Source of the DNA: DATMNI01 sp035570275
Lineage (GTDB): Bacteria; Acidobacteriota; Terriglobia; Bryobacterales; Bryobacteraceae
NCBI GenBank assembly: GCA_035570275.1
Contig: DATMNI010000226.1
Span: 1-64,000 of the forward strand
Direction: 5' to 3'
DNA: 64,000 nucleotides
The notes below the pieces were generated by a model. That model had not been told where the DNA came from and searched no databases. It saw nothing but the letters and a program-made list of their open reading frames with translations. Position 1 is the stretch's first letter. Each line of letters opens with the position of its first letter. A program made the translations under genes and the position numbers. Shown in pieces: positions 44,133-52,398 of this stretch.

Positions 44133-47116
44133 TCGAGAATGAACTCCACGTCCAGTATGCGTGTGGTCGAAGGCGGCCGGTAGCGGCGCCGATGCGCATG
44201 CTCGCGCCACTTTTCATATTCCGGATCGTGCCGGTCCTGCAGTTGCAGAAGCTCAGATTCCAGGCCGTCGATCTCTTCCTGGACCTTCCGTATCCGGTCT
44301 TCCGCCTGGCCTCGCACTTCCGAGCCCAAGGCAGTATCCCGCTTATCCTCCGCCACGCGCAACGCATCGGCCGCCACGCCCAAGCGCCGCCGCAGCGCCA
44401 GAACCTGATCCTCCACATAACGCTCAATCTGCTCCAGGTTGCGCTCAAAACGCTGCTGCTCCTGGCACGCCACATCGGCCTGGTCTACAAATACCGCCTC
44501 CTCAATGGCATCGTCCAGCATGTCTTCCAGGTTGGCCGAAAGGTTGGGCGCGGCCCGGTCCTGCGGCGCTTGATCCAGCAGCCAGCGCGTGCAATCCGGG
44601 TCCAGCGGCGATTCCTCTCCCTCCAGCATGGCAATCGGAATCAGCCGATCCACCCGTTCGAAGCCCTCATACCGGACCTTGCTGACCACCAGACGCCCCG
44701 CTCTACCCTTGTACCGCCCAAGTGACGGAGGGGCGCTCGCCTCGATGGTCCAGGCAACGCATAGGCGTTTCTGCGTGGCCGTGCGGGCTTCCTCCACCGC
44801 CGCTTGCACCAGCGCATGGCCGAGGTGGAGCGGGTCGGCGTCCCGCAACTCCTTGGCGTCTCCTACCGCCACCGTTCCACCCTCCCGCCAGCCATCCGGC
44901 AGATGGCCGGAAGGCGACAACTCGAACCGGATATGGCCTTGCCCGGGTATGCGCTGGTACCCGACGCCACAGACACGCAGGAACCCGGTGATCAACTGGT
45001 CTATTTCGTTGTCAAGGCTGGCGAGCCCTTTGGGCAGGTCCGTCTGCAGCTTGCGGAATACCTCTCTCACTCGTTGATCGAAACGAGTCTCGATGAGCCC
45101 GGCGGTGCGTGCCCACGTTTGCTCGAATCGTTTTCGTTCCTCGTCCATCTCTTCGCGCAGCCTGCGCAATTCGCTTTCGATCTCGTCCACGGTCCGGGCA
45201 CGCTCGTATATGCGACGCAGGCGGCCCTCGAAGTCACTCCCCAGTGTGCCGGCCAAAGTCTCCGGAGTGTCTGTCGACGGCTCGTGCAGCACCACATCCG
45301 AGGCATCCAGCACCTTGCCAAAGAGATCGAGTTTGCGGCTCAGGATTTCGAATGTCAGCCGTTGCGCCTCATTATCCGCCGCCAGGAAGTTGACCACGGT
45401 CACGTCGTGCTGCTGGCCGTAACGGTGGCAGCGGCCAATGCGTTGTTCGATGCGCTGGGGATTCCACGGCAGATCGTAGTTGACGATGGTATCGCAGAAC
45501 TGAAGATTGAGGCCTTTGGCGCCAGCCTCGGTAGAAATAAAAGCCCGCGAACGAGTCTTGAACTCATGCACCAATGCCAACCGGACCGCAACCGAGCGGC
45601 TGGGGCGTTGGTGTGGCGGAAGTTTGTCCCCAACCTCCTGCTGCCAGTGTTGCAGCGCCGCAGTGGCCCTGGCCGAGTCGTTCGTCCCCCGAAATAGTGT
45701 GATGTCTTCGGGGAGCAAGTCTCCCCTTTCGATCAGCAAATCCCGAAGGTACGCCTGAGTTACCAGTGACTCCGTGAAAATCACCACCCGGCGGCGCTCG
45801 GGCGGACGTTCACCAATCACTCGCATAACGTCGATCAGCTTTTCGGCCTTGCTGTCGCGCAGCAGCGTGTCCGCGCGGGCGATGAAACCGCGAACGCGCT
45901 CCAGTTCCGCCTCCACAACCTGTGGGTCGGGTAGCTCACTTTCCTCAGGTTCGGGTGCGGCTTCGGCATCGGCATCCTCTTCGACACCATCGGCGTCATC
46001 CAGATCGTTCAACAGCGTTGCCGGTGTCTCTAACCGGCCCAGCAACATGCTATTGAGGCGTTCGGCGACCTTTCGCAAGCTGGATGCCAAGGCCTTGATG
46101 GACGAACCCATCAGACGATGGAATCCGATGAGGAGAAGGCGCCGCTGGTTGCCCCGGAAGGCCAGGATCTGCGGATCGAGGAGATAAGAAGTCACGTCGT
46201 CATACAGAGACTTCTCGCGCGGAGTCATCGAGTACTCAAAGATCTGGGCGTGGCGAGCCACAAACGGACGTTCCAGGAATTCCTGTGCCTGGCGGCGCAG
46301 GGTTCGCTGCACCACGATTTCCAGACGCCGGCGCAGTTCCTGATCCTGACCCTGGACCAGGGTTCGGTCATCGCCGTCGCAGAAAACGTCCCTGAATGTG
46401 CGCAGCGTCCCGAGCAGTGTTCCGGTCGGCTCAACATACTGAACCAGCCCCCACAACTCGGTCAGGTTGTTCTGAATCGGTGTCGCCGTCAGCAGCAGGA
46501 CGGGCGATTGGCGCAGGAAACTCCGCACACGGTCGGCGGTCTGCGCCTCGGCGGAATCGGAACGATAGTTGCCATACTTATCGAAACGGCGATAGATATT
46601 GGCAAAAACTTCGTGGGCTTCATCGATGATGCACAGGTCGAATGGCTCCGTGTCGCGAAGGATGGCTGAGCCCCGTTCGCCACCCGCCGCCTCACGCCCC
46701 ACCAGGAACACCCCCTGGCCGGAGAAGCCATCGGGCGCCATAGGCCCCTCCACGGCCTGAATACCGAAGAGCCGGTACAATTCGTCCTGCCACTGGCCCA
46801 GCAGGGGTTTGGGCACCACCAGAAGCACGCGCGTGGCCGCACCCTCCGCCCGAAGTTGCGCGATGACCAGGCCCGCCTCGATGGTTTTACCCAGCCCGAC
46901 CTCGTCGGCCAAAATGCATCCACCTTCCGGTATCCGCTTCAGCGCAAAGATCACGGCGTCGATCTGGTGCGGGTTCGGATCGATCCGCCCTTGCCGTTGC
47001 GCGGCAGCGTAGCGTTGCTGTTCGTCCGCACGCCGCAGGCGAACCAGTTGTTCGGCGAGGTAACGGCGGTGGATGGGATGAGGAGGTGCCAAGCGTTCTC
47101 CGGGTTCGGCCCTCAA
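44129..47116 (-). CDS. SNF2/RapA-like helicase (translocase)
   Basis: The protein (995 residues from TTG 47116; TTG 47092 behind GGAG is an alternative) carries all superfamily-2 SNF2 motifs: DEVGLGKTIEAG (Lys77), IIDEAHEVF (165-168), LLLTATPIQNNLTEL and, about 530-570, GAKGLNLQFCDTIVNYDLPW with RIEQRIGRCHRYGQ. The C-terminal third is coiled-coil rich (DEERKRFEQTWARTAGLIET; EIDGLESELLQLQDRHDPEY). Similar SNF2 proteins occur in DNA repair and phage-defence loci such as DISARM, but the DISARM partners are absent here. It is the first gene of the operon with the Mre11-like and Rad50-like genes. A 50-bp piece of it recurs at 48413-48462. Confidence 0.92.
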   Translation of the reverse strand: MRAEPGERLAPPHPIHRRYLAEQLVRLRRADEQQRYAAAQRQGRIDPNPHQIDAVIFALKRIPEGGCILADEVGLGKTIEAGLVIAQLRAEGAATRVLLVVPKPLLGQWQDELYRLFGIQAVEGPMAPDGFSGQGVFLVGREAAGGERGSAILRDTEPFDLCIIDEAHEVFANIYRRFDKYGNYRSDSAEAQTADRVRSFLRQSPVLLLTATPIQNNLTELWGLVQYVEPTGTLLGTLRTFRDVFCDGDDRTLVQGQDQELRRRLEIVVQRTLRRQAQEFLERPFVARHAQIFEYSMTPREKSLYDDVTSYLLDPQILAFRGNQRRLLLIGFHRLMGSSIKALASSLRKVAERLNSMLLGRLETPATLLNDLDDADGVEEDADAEAAPEPEESELPDPQVVEAELERVRGFIARADTLLRDSKAEKLIDVMRVIGERPPERRRVVIFTESLVTQAYLRDLLIERGDLLPEDITLFRGTNDSARATAALQHWQQEVGDKLPPHQRPSRSVAVRLALVHEFKTRSRAFISTEAGAKGLNLQFCDTIVNYDLPWNPQRIEQRIGRCHRYGQQHDVTVVNFLAADNEAQRLTFEILSRKLDLFGKVLDASDVVLHEPSTDTPETLAGTLGSDFEGRLRRIYERARTVDEIESELRRLREEMDEERKRFEQTWARTAGLIETRFDQRVREVFRKLQTDLPKGLASLDNEIDQLITGFLRVCGVGYQRIPGQGHIRFELSPSGHLPDGWREGGTVAVGDAKELRDADPLHLGHALVQAAVEEARTATQKRLCVAWTIEASAPPSLGRYKGRAGRLVVSKVRYEGFERVDRLIPIAMLEGEESPLDPDCTRWLLDQAPQDRAAPNLSANLEDMLDDAIEEAVFVDQADVACQEQQRFERNLEQIERYVEDQVLALRRRLGVAADALRVAEDKRDTALGSEVRGQAEDRIRKVQEEIDGLESELLQLQDRHDPEYEKWREHAHRRRYRPPSTTRILDVEFILE

Positions 47117-47195
47117 TATTGTAGTTCAGTTACGACGGGCCTTTGACGCTCCATGTGGCGCAGGTCGTAAGGCGGGGCGAGGAGCCAGTAAACAA

Positions 47196-47276
47196 AACCG
47201 CTAGCGTTAGCGGTTGTCAAAAACAACTTCTTTAGAATCAGGTGTCGAAATATCAAAAAAGCTAACGCTAGCGGTT
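47196..47276. repeat. 16-bp inverted repeat upstream of the helicase operon
   Basis: AACCGCTAGCGTTAGC (47196-47211) and its exact reverse complement (47261-47276) are 49 bp apart. The left copy also forms its own 8-bp stem with a 4-nt loop (47196-47215) that, read on the minus strand, is followed by TTGTTT, so it could terminate transcripts from the parDE locus. It could equally be an operator for the helicase operon starting at 47116. The region 47117-47367 holds no gene. Confidence 0.8.
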
Positions 47277-47367
47277 TGGCGTTTCCGCTCAAATTTTCCC
47301 GCTCAAATTCGGGGCACGGAAAGACGCGGTGGGATGCTTCCGCCGGACGGTTCGAGTCTCAAGCCTG

Positions 47368-47649
47368 TCAACCCAACACGCGACGATAATCTTGAGCGGC
47401 GTGAACCACTCGTTCGACCTGAACTCCTTCTTTGATCGGCCGGTATACGATCAGGTATTTGTCGAATCCAGGAACGGGCCAGATTCGGACACCCGCGTAC
47501 TTGCCCCGCCGGACCTTACCTGGGATGCCGATCTCTGGCATTTGGGCCAAGCTCTTGGCCGCCTGCTCCGCTGCCAAAGTCTCACCCAGGTAAACGAAGT
47601 GGGCGATCAAGTCGCGCTTCGCGGCCTCGCGGCGAAGGAGCCGGGCCAT
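47368..47649 (-). CDS. ParE-family toxin, possibly internally shortened
   Basis: The 93-residue protein has ParE features: N-terminal RREAAKRDLIAHFVYLGE, RGKYAGVRIWPVPGFDKYLI and VYRPIKEGVQVERVVHAAQD. Between FVYLGE and SLAQMPEIG only about nine residues remain where ParE proteins usually have about twenty, so the helical hairpin that contacts the antitoxin seems shortened, though the frame is open. It follows the ParD-like gene by 5 bp. Confidence 0.8.
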   Translation of the reverse strand: MARLLRREAAKRDLIAHFVYLGETLAAEQAAKSLAQMPEIGIPGKVRRGKYAGVRIWPVPGFDKYLIVYRPIKEGVQVERVVHAAQDYRRVLG

Positions 47650-47654
47650 CCAGA

Positions 47655-47966
47655 CTACGCCGACTTTCGGGCTTTGATCAGTGCGGGACCCTCTCGTCGA
47701 ATCTCGTCCCAGTCTTGTGAAGTCATTTCAGTTGGCTCGCCGCTGTCTTCAGCCTCCTGGAGAAGCATCTCCAGCCTGGGACCGAAGCGCTCGTCCAGCA
47801 GCAGCGGCTCTCCGCCGTCTACCTGGGCGACAACGCGCCGATCCTCGTCCTGTTCGGGGAGTAGCTGCATGGCCGCGCTGATAACCTCTTCGGCGGTCTG
47901 ATACTCACCCCTCAGAAGTTTATCCCGGACGAGATGTTCGTACTTAGGGTCGAGCGTGATATTCAT
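47655..47966 (-). CDS. ParD-like antitoxin
   Basis: The 103-residue protein begins MNITLDPKYEHLVRDKLLRG then EYQTAEEVISAAMQLL, the ribbon-helix-helix N-terminus of ParD. It is followed by an acidic tail (EDSGEPTEMTSQDWDEIRRE), which usually wraps the toxin. Frame and length are normal, so antitoxin function is probably kept. Confidence 0.85.
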   Translation of the reverse strand: MNITLDPKYEHLVRDKLLRGEYQTAEEVISAAMQLLPEQDEDRRVVAQVDGGEPLLLDERFGPRLEMLLQEAEDSGEPTEMTSQDWDEIRREGPALIKARKSA

Positions 47967-48098
47967 TTAAGTATTGGCCTCCGGGCAAGCCTCAGCCTGT
48001 TTCTGATTCTACCCTGCGCCGGGCGGTTATTCGACACCCACCACAGCGGCACTTCCCATGCGCGATGTTGAAGAAGTTGTCCCTGAGCGGACTCAATT

Positions 48099-48380
48099 AT
48101 GAGGAGAGCATCTACCAAGACCAGCTCGGTTAAGATCGGCAAGCGGACACGGGAACTGTACGGGAAGCGCGACCGCAGCCTTGATCGTTCCGACGTCCCG
48201 CAACTACCGCCTGCGCAGTGGGCGAAAGGAGTCGTCGGAAAGTACTATCGTCCCCTCAAATCGCAGATTTCGTTTCGGATCGACAACGATGTGCTTGACT
48301 GGCTCAAATCCAAGGGCGACGGGCACCTGAGCCGGATCAACGCGATCCTGCGCGAACAGATGGAAAACGAGCGTCGGTGA
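48099..48380 (+). CDS. Orphan BrnA-like antitoxin
   Basis: The 93-residue protein ends in QISFRIDNDVLDWLKSKGDG then HLSRINAILREQM, matching the C-terminal ribbon-helix-helix of BrnA antitoxins, after a basic N-terminus. BrnA normally follows a BrnT toxin gene; none is seen in 47967-48098, so it is an orphan. Immediately downstream lies the displaced helicase fragment. Confidence 0.7.
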   Translation: MRRASTKTSSVKIGKRTRELYGKRDRSLDRSDVPQLPPAQWAKGVVGKYYRPLKSQISFRIDNDVLDWLKSKGDGHLSRINAILREQMENERR

Positions 48381-48412
48381 CCATTCGGAGCCGCCCCGCA
48401 TCACTCCGGTAA

Positions 48413-48462
48413 GCGCAGTTCCTGATCCTGACCCTGGACCAGGGTTCGGTCATCGCCGTCGC
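48413..48462. repeat. Exact 50-bp copy of part of the helicase gene
   Basis: Bases 48413-48462 are identical to 46331-46380, inside the helicase coding region, in the same orientation; flanking bases differ on both sides. The piece lies between the brnA-like stop and the hydrolase gene and has no coding role here. Confidence 0.95.
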
Positions 48463-48525
48463 TCCGACTCGCTCCGGTCCGGCGGGTCCCAGACATAGAC
48501 CGCCGGGAACGGTTAGAATATCCCC

Positions 48526-50520
48526 ATGTTCCGCCGTCTTGCGTTATCCGCCCTGCTGCTCGCCTCCCTTGGCCAGGCAGCCCTGGTCCGCATCGAGGTG
48601 AAAGAGCGTTCCGACGTCCTGGGTGCCAACATGGGTGCCAAGATGGACGCCAAAGCCGTCGGGGCCGCGGGCTCCTATGAACGCATTATTGGCCGCGCCT
48701 GGTTCGCCGTCGACCCCAAGCTCGCCCGAAATCGCATCATCGTCGATATAGACAAAGCCCCGCGCAACGCCGATGGCCAGGTGGAGTTCTCCTCCGACTT
48801 CTACATCCTCAAACCGAAAGACCCGCGCGCCGGAAACGGTTCCATCCTGTTTGAGGTTTCGAACCGCGGCGGAAAAGGGATGCTCGGCATATTCAACCGC
48901 GCGGCCGGCTCCACCGATCCCCGCACCGGGCGCGAATTGGGCGACGGGTTCCTTTTCGAACAGGGCTACACTCTGGTCTGGCTCGGCTGGCAATTCGACG
49001 TGCCCGATCAACCCAATCTTCTGCGCTTCTACGCGCCCGTTGCCAAGGGGCTCAAAGGGCTGGTGCGCGCCGAGATCACGGTGGACCGCACTGAAACGAG
49101 CCACTCGGTGGCCGATCGCAACCATCGCCCCTACCCGGTGCTCAATCCCGACGACCCCGCGCTCTCGCTCACCGTTCGCGACCGCGTCGAAGGCCCGCGC
49201 CAAACCGTGCCGCGCGCCCAATGGCACATCGAAGAAGCCACGCGGGTGGTGATGAACCCGGGTTTCGAACCGGGCCGGATTTACGAACTGGTCTACACGG
49301 CGCAAGATTCGCCGGTGGCGGGCGCCGGCATGGCGGCCATGCGGGACATGATCTCGTTCCTCAAGTACGGTGGGGCGAATGACGCGATACTGGGCGACCA
49401 GAACCGCTATCTGAAGCGCGCCGTCGCGTTCGGCGTTTCGCAGAGCGGGCGTTTCCTGCGAACCTATCTGTACGACGGCTTCAACCAGGACGAACGGAAT
49501 CGCAAGGTCTTCGACGGCGTGATGGCCCACGTGGCGGGCGCCGGCCGCGGCAGTTTCAACGTGCGATTCGCCCAGCCCTCGCGCGACGGCCACCCCTTCC
49601 TGAACACGCTCTACCCCACCGATATTTTCCCGTTCACCGACCTCGACGAAACCGATGGCGGCCTCACCGATGGGCTGCTTACCCACGCCCTGAAGCCGGA
49701 GGACTGGCCCAAGGTCTTTTATTCGAACTCCTCCTACGAGTACTACGGGAGGGACGCGTCGCTGATCCACACCAGCATCGATGGCAAGAAGGACGCGCCC
49801 TTGCCGGCTTCCACGCGGGTATACTTCTTCGCCGGCGGCCAGCACGGTCCGGCGGCGTTTCCGCCCCCGCAGAACCATACGCAGAACATGTCCAATCCGA
49901 ACCCGTATACGTGGTCGCTGCGTGCCTTGCTGATGGCGATGAATACCTGGGTCAAAGACGGCAGCCAACCGCCGCCTTCGCTCTACCCGAAGGTGGCAGC
50001 CGACCAGGCGGTGCAACTGGGCGCTGTGCAATTTCCGAAGATCCCCGGCGTCAGTTTCCCCACCCGCACCACGCGCGCCTGGCATGCCGATTACGGGCCG
50101 CAGTTCCGCAACGCGGGAGTCATCACGCAGGAGCCTCCCAAACTGGGTGCGCCCTTCCCGCTGCTGTTTCCGCAGGTGGACAAGGACGGCAACGACGTGG
50201 GCGGCATCCGGCTGCCCGAGTTACAGGCGCCGCTGGCCACTTACACCGGTTGGAACCTGCGAGCGGCAGACATCGGGGCGCCGGACGAGTTGTTCAGCAT
50301 GCAGGGTTCGTGGATTCCGTTCGCGCGCACCAAGGCCGACCGCACAAAGACGGGCGACCCGCGCCTCTCCATGGAAGAGCGCTATACAGGCCGGGAAGAC
50401 TACCTGGTGAAGTTCGAGGCCGCCGCGAAATCGCTGGTTGGGGCCGGATACCTGCTGGCATCCGATGTTCCGCAGTTAGTGGAGCGCGGCGCGGCGGAGT
50501 GGGATTATCTGCACCGGTAA
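48526..50520 (+). CDS. Secreted alpha/beta-hydrolase-domain protein
   Basis: The 664-residue protein begins with a signal peptide (MFRRLALSALLLASLGQAAL). It contains the nucleophile-elbow motif GVSQSGRFLRTYLYDGFNQD (Ser about 306), an oxyanion-side LFEVSNRGGKGML and a C-terminal HRPYP/QHGPAAFPP-type region, matching the large Abhydrolase_10 (alpha/beta hydrolase domain) family of exported esterase-like proteins. The substrate is unknown. It stands alone between toxin-antitoxin loci. Confidence 0.8.
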   Translation: MFRRLALSALLLASLGQAALVRIEVKERSDVLGANMGAKMDAKAVGAAGSYERIIGRAWFAVDPKLARNRIIVDIDKAPRNADGQVEFSSDFYILKPKDPRAGNGSILFEVSNRGGKGMLGIFNRAAGSTDPRTGRELGDGFLFEQGYTLVWLGWQFDVPDQPNLLRFYAPVAKGLKGLVRAEITVDRTETSHSVADRNHRPYPVLNPDDPALSLTVRDRVEGPRQTVPRAQWHIEEATRVVMNPGFEPGRIYELVYTAQDSPVAGAGMAAMRDMISFLKYGGANDAILGDQNRYLKRAVAFGVSQSGRFLRTYLYDGFNQDERNRKVFDGVMAHVAGAGRGSFNVRFAQPSRDGHPFLNTLYPTDIFPFTDLDETDGGLTDGLLTHALKPEDWPKVFYSNSSYEYYGRDASLIHTSIDGKKDAPLPASTRVYFFAGGQHGPAAFPPPQNHTQNMSNPNPYTWSLRALLMAMNTWVKDGSQPPPSLYPKVAADQAVQLGAVQFPKIPGVSFPTRTTRAWHADYGPQFRNAGVITQEPPKLGAPFPLLFPQVDKDGNDVGGIRLPELQAPLATYTGWNLRAADIGAPDELFSMQGSWIPFARTKADRTKTGDPRLSMEERYTGREDYLVKFEAAAKSLVGAGYLLASDVPQLVERGAAEWDYLHR

Positions 50521-50524
50521 AACG

Positions 50525-50554
50525 ATGCCGGTGGCCAGTGGCCGGATGCCGGTT
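50525..50554. repeat. GGCCGGT/GGCCAGT heptad-type repeat
   Basis: A short array of GCCGGTGGCCAGTGGCCGGA type lies just after the hydrolase stop. Related arrays lie at 22471-22497 and 51778-51800. With the latter it brackets the PIN/HigBA debris. Confidence 0.65.
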
Positions 50555-50693
50555 GATTAGTAATAGTGCGACACGTCCGTAAACTCTCGTGCGTGGTGGC
50601 ACGCCAGTAGTGAAATGGGGACGGCAAAGGAGCAGTGAACCCGATTGAGCATCAGATAGACTCAATGAGGGCGCAGGATCCCAACGTCCAACC

Positions 50694-51067
50694 ATGCGCG
50701 AGATTGTCCTTGATACGAAATGTGCTGGTCGCGGCTTTCCGCTCCAAGCGAGGCGCCTCCTAGCAAGTGCTTCAATCCATCGGTTGGTTCAACCCATCGG
50801 TGGCGGGGACTGGCGGCTCAACATTCCCGTTGCCCTCGCACTGGAATACGAAGACGTTCTCAAACGCAAGGACGTGGCCGGGGGTATTCGAGAGCCCGAT
50901 GTGGATCTGTTCCTGGACTATGTCTTCCGAGCGGCCAACCTGGTTCCGTTTGTGCCTTCGCTAGCGGCCGGCTTTGCGAGATCCGGACGACGAGCGTATT
51001 CTGGAAGTAGCAGATTTCGGTACGGTCACCAGCCGAGTTTTTGAAGATCTTGAGGGAAGGCCAATGA
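50694..51067 (+). pseudogene. PIN-domain toxin (COG1569-like) with several lesions
   Basis: Pieces in different frames together give the family pattern: MREIVLDT, then NVLVAAFRSKRGAS with an in-frame TAG, LNIPVALALEYEDVLKRKDV, REPDVDLFLDYVFRAANLVP, LRDPDDERILEVA and PAEFLKILREGQ ending at TGA 51065-51067. An extra A after the DT codons, a stop, at least two further frameshifts and loss of about 25 residues before the last segment are visible. The stop overlaps the ATG of the antitoxin gene (ATGA). It cannot encode an active nuclease. Confidence 0.85.
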
Positions 51068-51288
51068 GCGTCAGTGTTCGCGTGCCCGAGGAGCTATATA
51101 ACAAGGCAGTTGAGATCGCGGCGGCGCAACAGGTTTCGGTGGATGAGGTCTTCGCGTCCGCATTCACCGAACAACTGGCCGCGTGGGAGCGGCTGCGGCA
51201 GCGAGCGGCACATGGCAGGCGCGAGGAATTCCTCCGCGTGTTGGACCAGGTGCCCGACGTCGAGCCGGAAGACTACGACCGGCTTTGA
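51064..51288 (+). CDS. CopG/ribbon-helix-helix-type antitoxin of the broken PIN locus
   Basis: ATG 51064 gives MSVSVRVPEELYNKAVEIAA then VSVDEVFASAFTEQL and an acidic end (PDVEPEDYDRL), 74 residues, consistent with an antitoxin paired to PIN toxins. The frame is intact. The open frame also extends upstream through toxin debris, but the ATGA overlap supports this start. Confidence 0.65.
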   Translation: MSVSVRVPEELYNKAVEIAAAQQVSVDEVFASAFTEQLAAWERLRQRAAHGRREEFLRVLDQVPDVEPEDYDRL

Positions 51289-51363
51289 TTGACGGGTCCC
51301 TTTGTTCCACGAACTCAGACCGCGCCTTCGGGTGTGCCGGTAGGGCGGGTGCGGAATTCACGG

Positions 51364-51745
51364 GGTTGTTGATATTCAATATCCGGCACAACCGCTACCG
51401 GCTGATTGTTTCACTACGTCGAGATGATGGAAGCGCTGGACCGGCGCGCGGATCAAGGCGAAATACTCAGCCCCGAAGAGCACAACGCTGCTGGCGCTGC
51501 TCGAACAACTAATCAAGGACTACGACGACAGGGTCGAACTTCCATACGTTCCGCCACACAAGATGATCGGCTTCCTGATGGAGGCATCCGTCAAGCTGAT
51601 TTACTTCCGGTGTTCGGTTCGCGTAGCGTCGCCTCAGCCGTGCTCAATGGCAAACGGGAAACGAGCAAGACCCACATACGGAAGCTGGCCGAGTTCTTTC
51701 ACGTTTCGCCCGAAGTCTTCCTTTGCAAGCGTCTCTGCAAACCCA
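51364..51745 (+). pseudogene. HigBA remnants
   Basis: A HigB-like piece LLIFNIRHNRYRLIV (51364-51410) runs directly into a HigA-like antitoxin beginning MMEALDRRADQGEILSPEEH (ATG 51424). The HigA sequence then continues in other frames as LLALLEQLIKDYDDRVELPY, then IRQADLLPVFGSRSVASAVL and KLAEFFHVSPEVFL, the C-terminal Xre-type helix-turn-helix. At least two frameshifts and loss of most of HigB are evident. It lies directly behind the PIN locus. Confidence 0.8.
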
Positions 51746-51777
51746 GCGCCGGGAAGTCGACAGCGAACGTGGAGACC

Positions 51778-51800
51778 AGCCGGTGGCCGGTGGCCGGTGA
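51778..51800. repeat. GGCCGGT heptad tandem repeat
   Basis: Three tandem copies of GGCCGGT, with 22 bp identical to 22476-22497, follow the HigBA debris and end at the stop of the minus-strand envelope gene. Confidence 0.7.
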
Positions 51801-51804
51801 AATC

Positions 51805-52398
51805 CTACTGCAGTTTCCGCGCCTTATCGAAATCTTCCTTCAGCTTCGCCGTGATTTTCTCGGCCACATCCGCGCTGGCCCCACGAAATTTCGCGCCCGT
51901 GCTCTCCTGCGTGGTGGCCCAGATCACGTCGCCGTCCTTGCCGACCAGCCGGACCGCCGCGATGGCTTCGTGGCGCCGCTCAGCCGAGTGCTCCGATTCG
52001 CTTTCCCCGAGGCTCAGCCCCGCGGCCTGCCCACTGGAACTCTTGCTATAGGCGCCGGCGCGCGAGCTCACATTGGCATGGGCGTTCAAGCTGTCGGAGG
52101 AAGTGTGCACATCACTAAACACCATGTCTTCCGAGCCGCCGCGCAGAAAGGCGTCCGCGCGACCCTCATTTTCGGTCAGGATGAATAGACCGGTGGCTTC
52201 CAGGCTGCTGATCAGAATCTCCCGCATCTGCGCCGCCGTTTCGCCTCCTGTGATGCGGTCCACGAAGACTCGACGGACCGCGCGCAACTGCCGCAAACCG
52301 GTTTCTTGAATGGCTGCCGGCGTTGGCGGTTCGTCGGCCGCCTGGGCACCGGCCCCCAGCATCGCCCCCACAGCCAGAATCGCTACCAACGGTTTCAA
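51805..52398 (-). CDS. Secreted protein of unknown function
   Basis: The 197-residue protein starts at TTG 52398 (MKPLVAILAVGAMLGAGAQA, a signal peptide), whose TTGA overlaps the stop of the preceding gene. The mature part has ILISSLEATGLFILTENEGR and AIAAVRLVGKDGDVIWATTQ, the alternating pattern of small periplasmic proteins that assemble with lipoproteins, but no family is firmly recognised. A Ser-rich middle (about 100-135) looks disordered. It is co-translated with the gene at 52395. Confidence 0.7.
   Translation of the reverse strand: MKPLVAILAVGAMLGAGAQAADEPPTPAAIQETGLRQLRAVRRVFVDRITGGETAAQMREILISSLEATGLFILTENEGRADAFLRGGSEDMVFSDVHTSSDSLNAHANVSSRAGAYSKSSSGQAAGLSLGESESEHSAERRHEAIAAVRLVGKDGDVIWATTQESTGAKFRGASADVAEKITAKLKEDFDKARKLQ

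Noticed and set aside
39727..47116. Calling the helicase operon DISARM or canonical SbcCD
   Set aside because: No DrmA, DrmB, DrmC or methylase gene is present, and the ATPase lacks a zinc hook while the nuclease is preceded by a SNF2 helicase; neither name fits.
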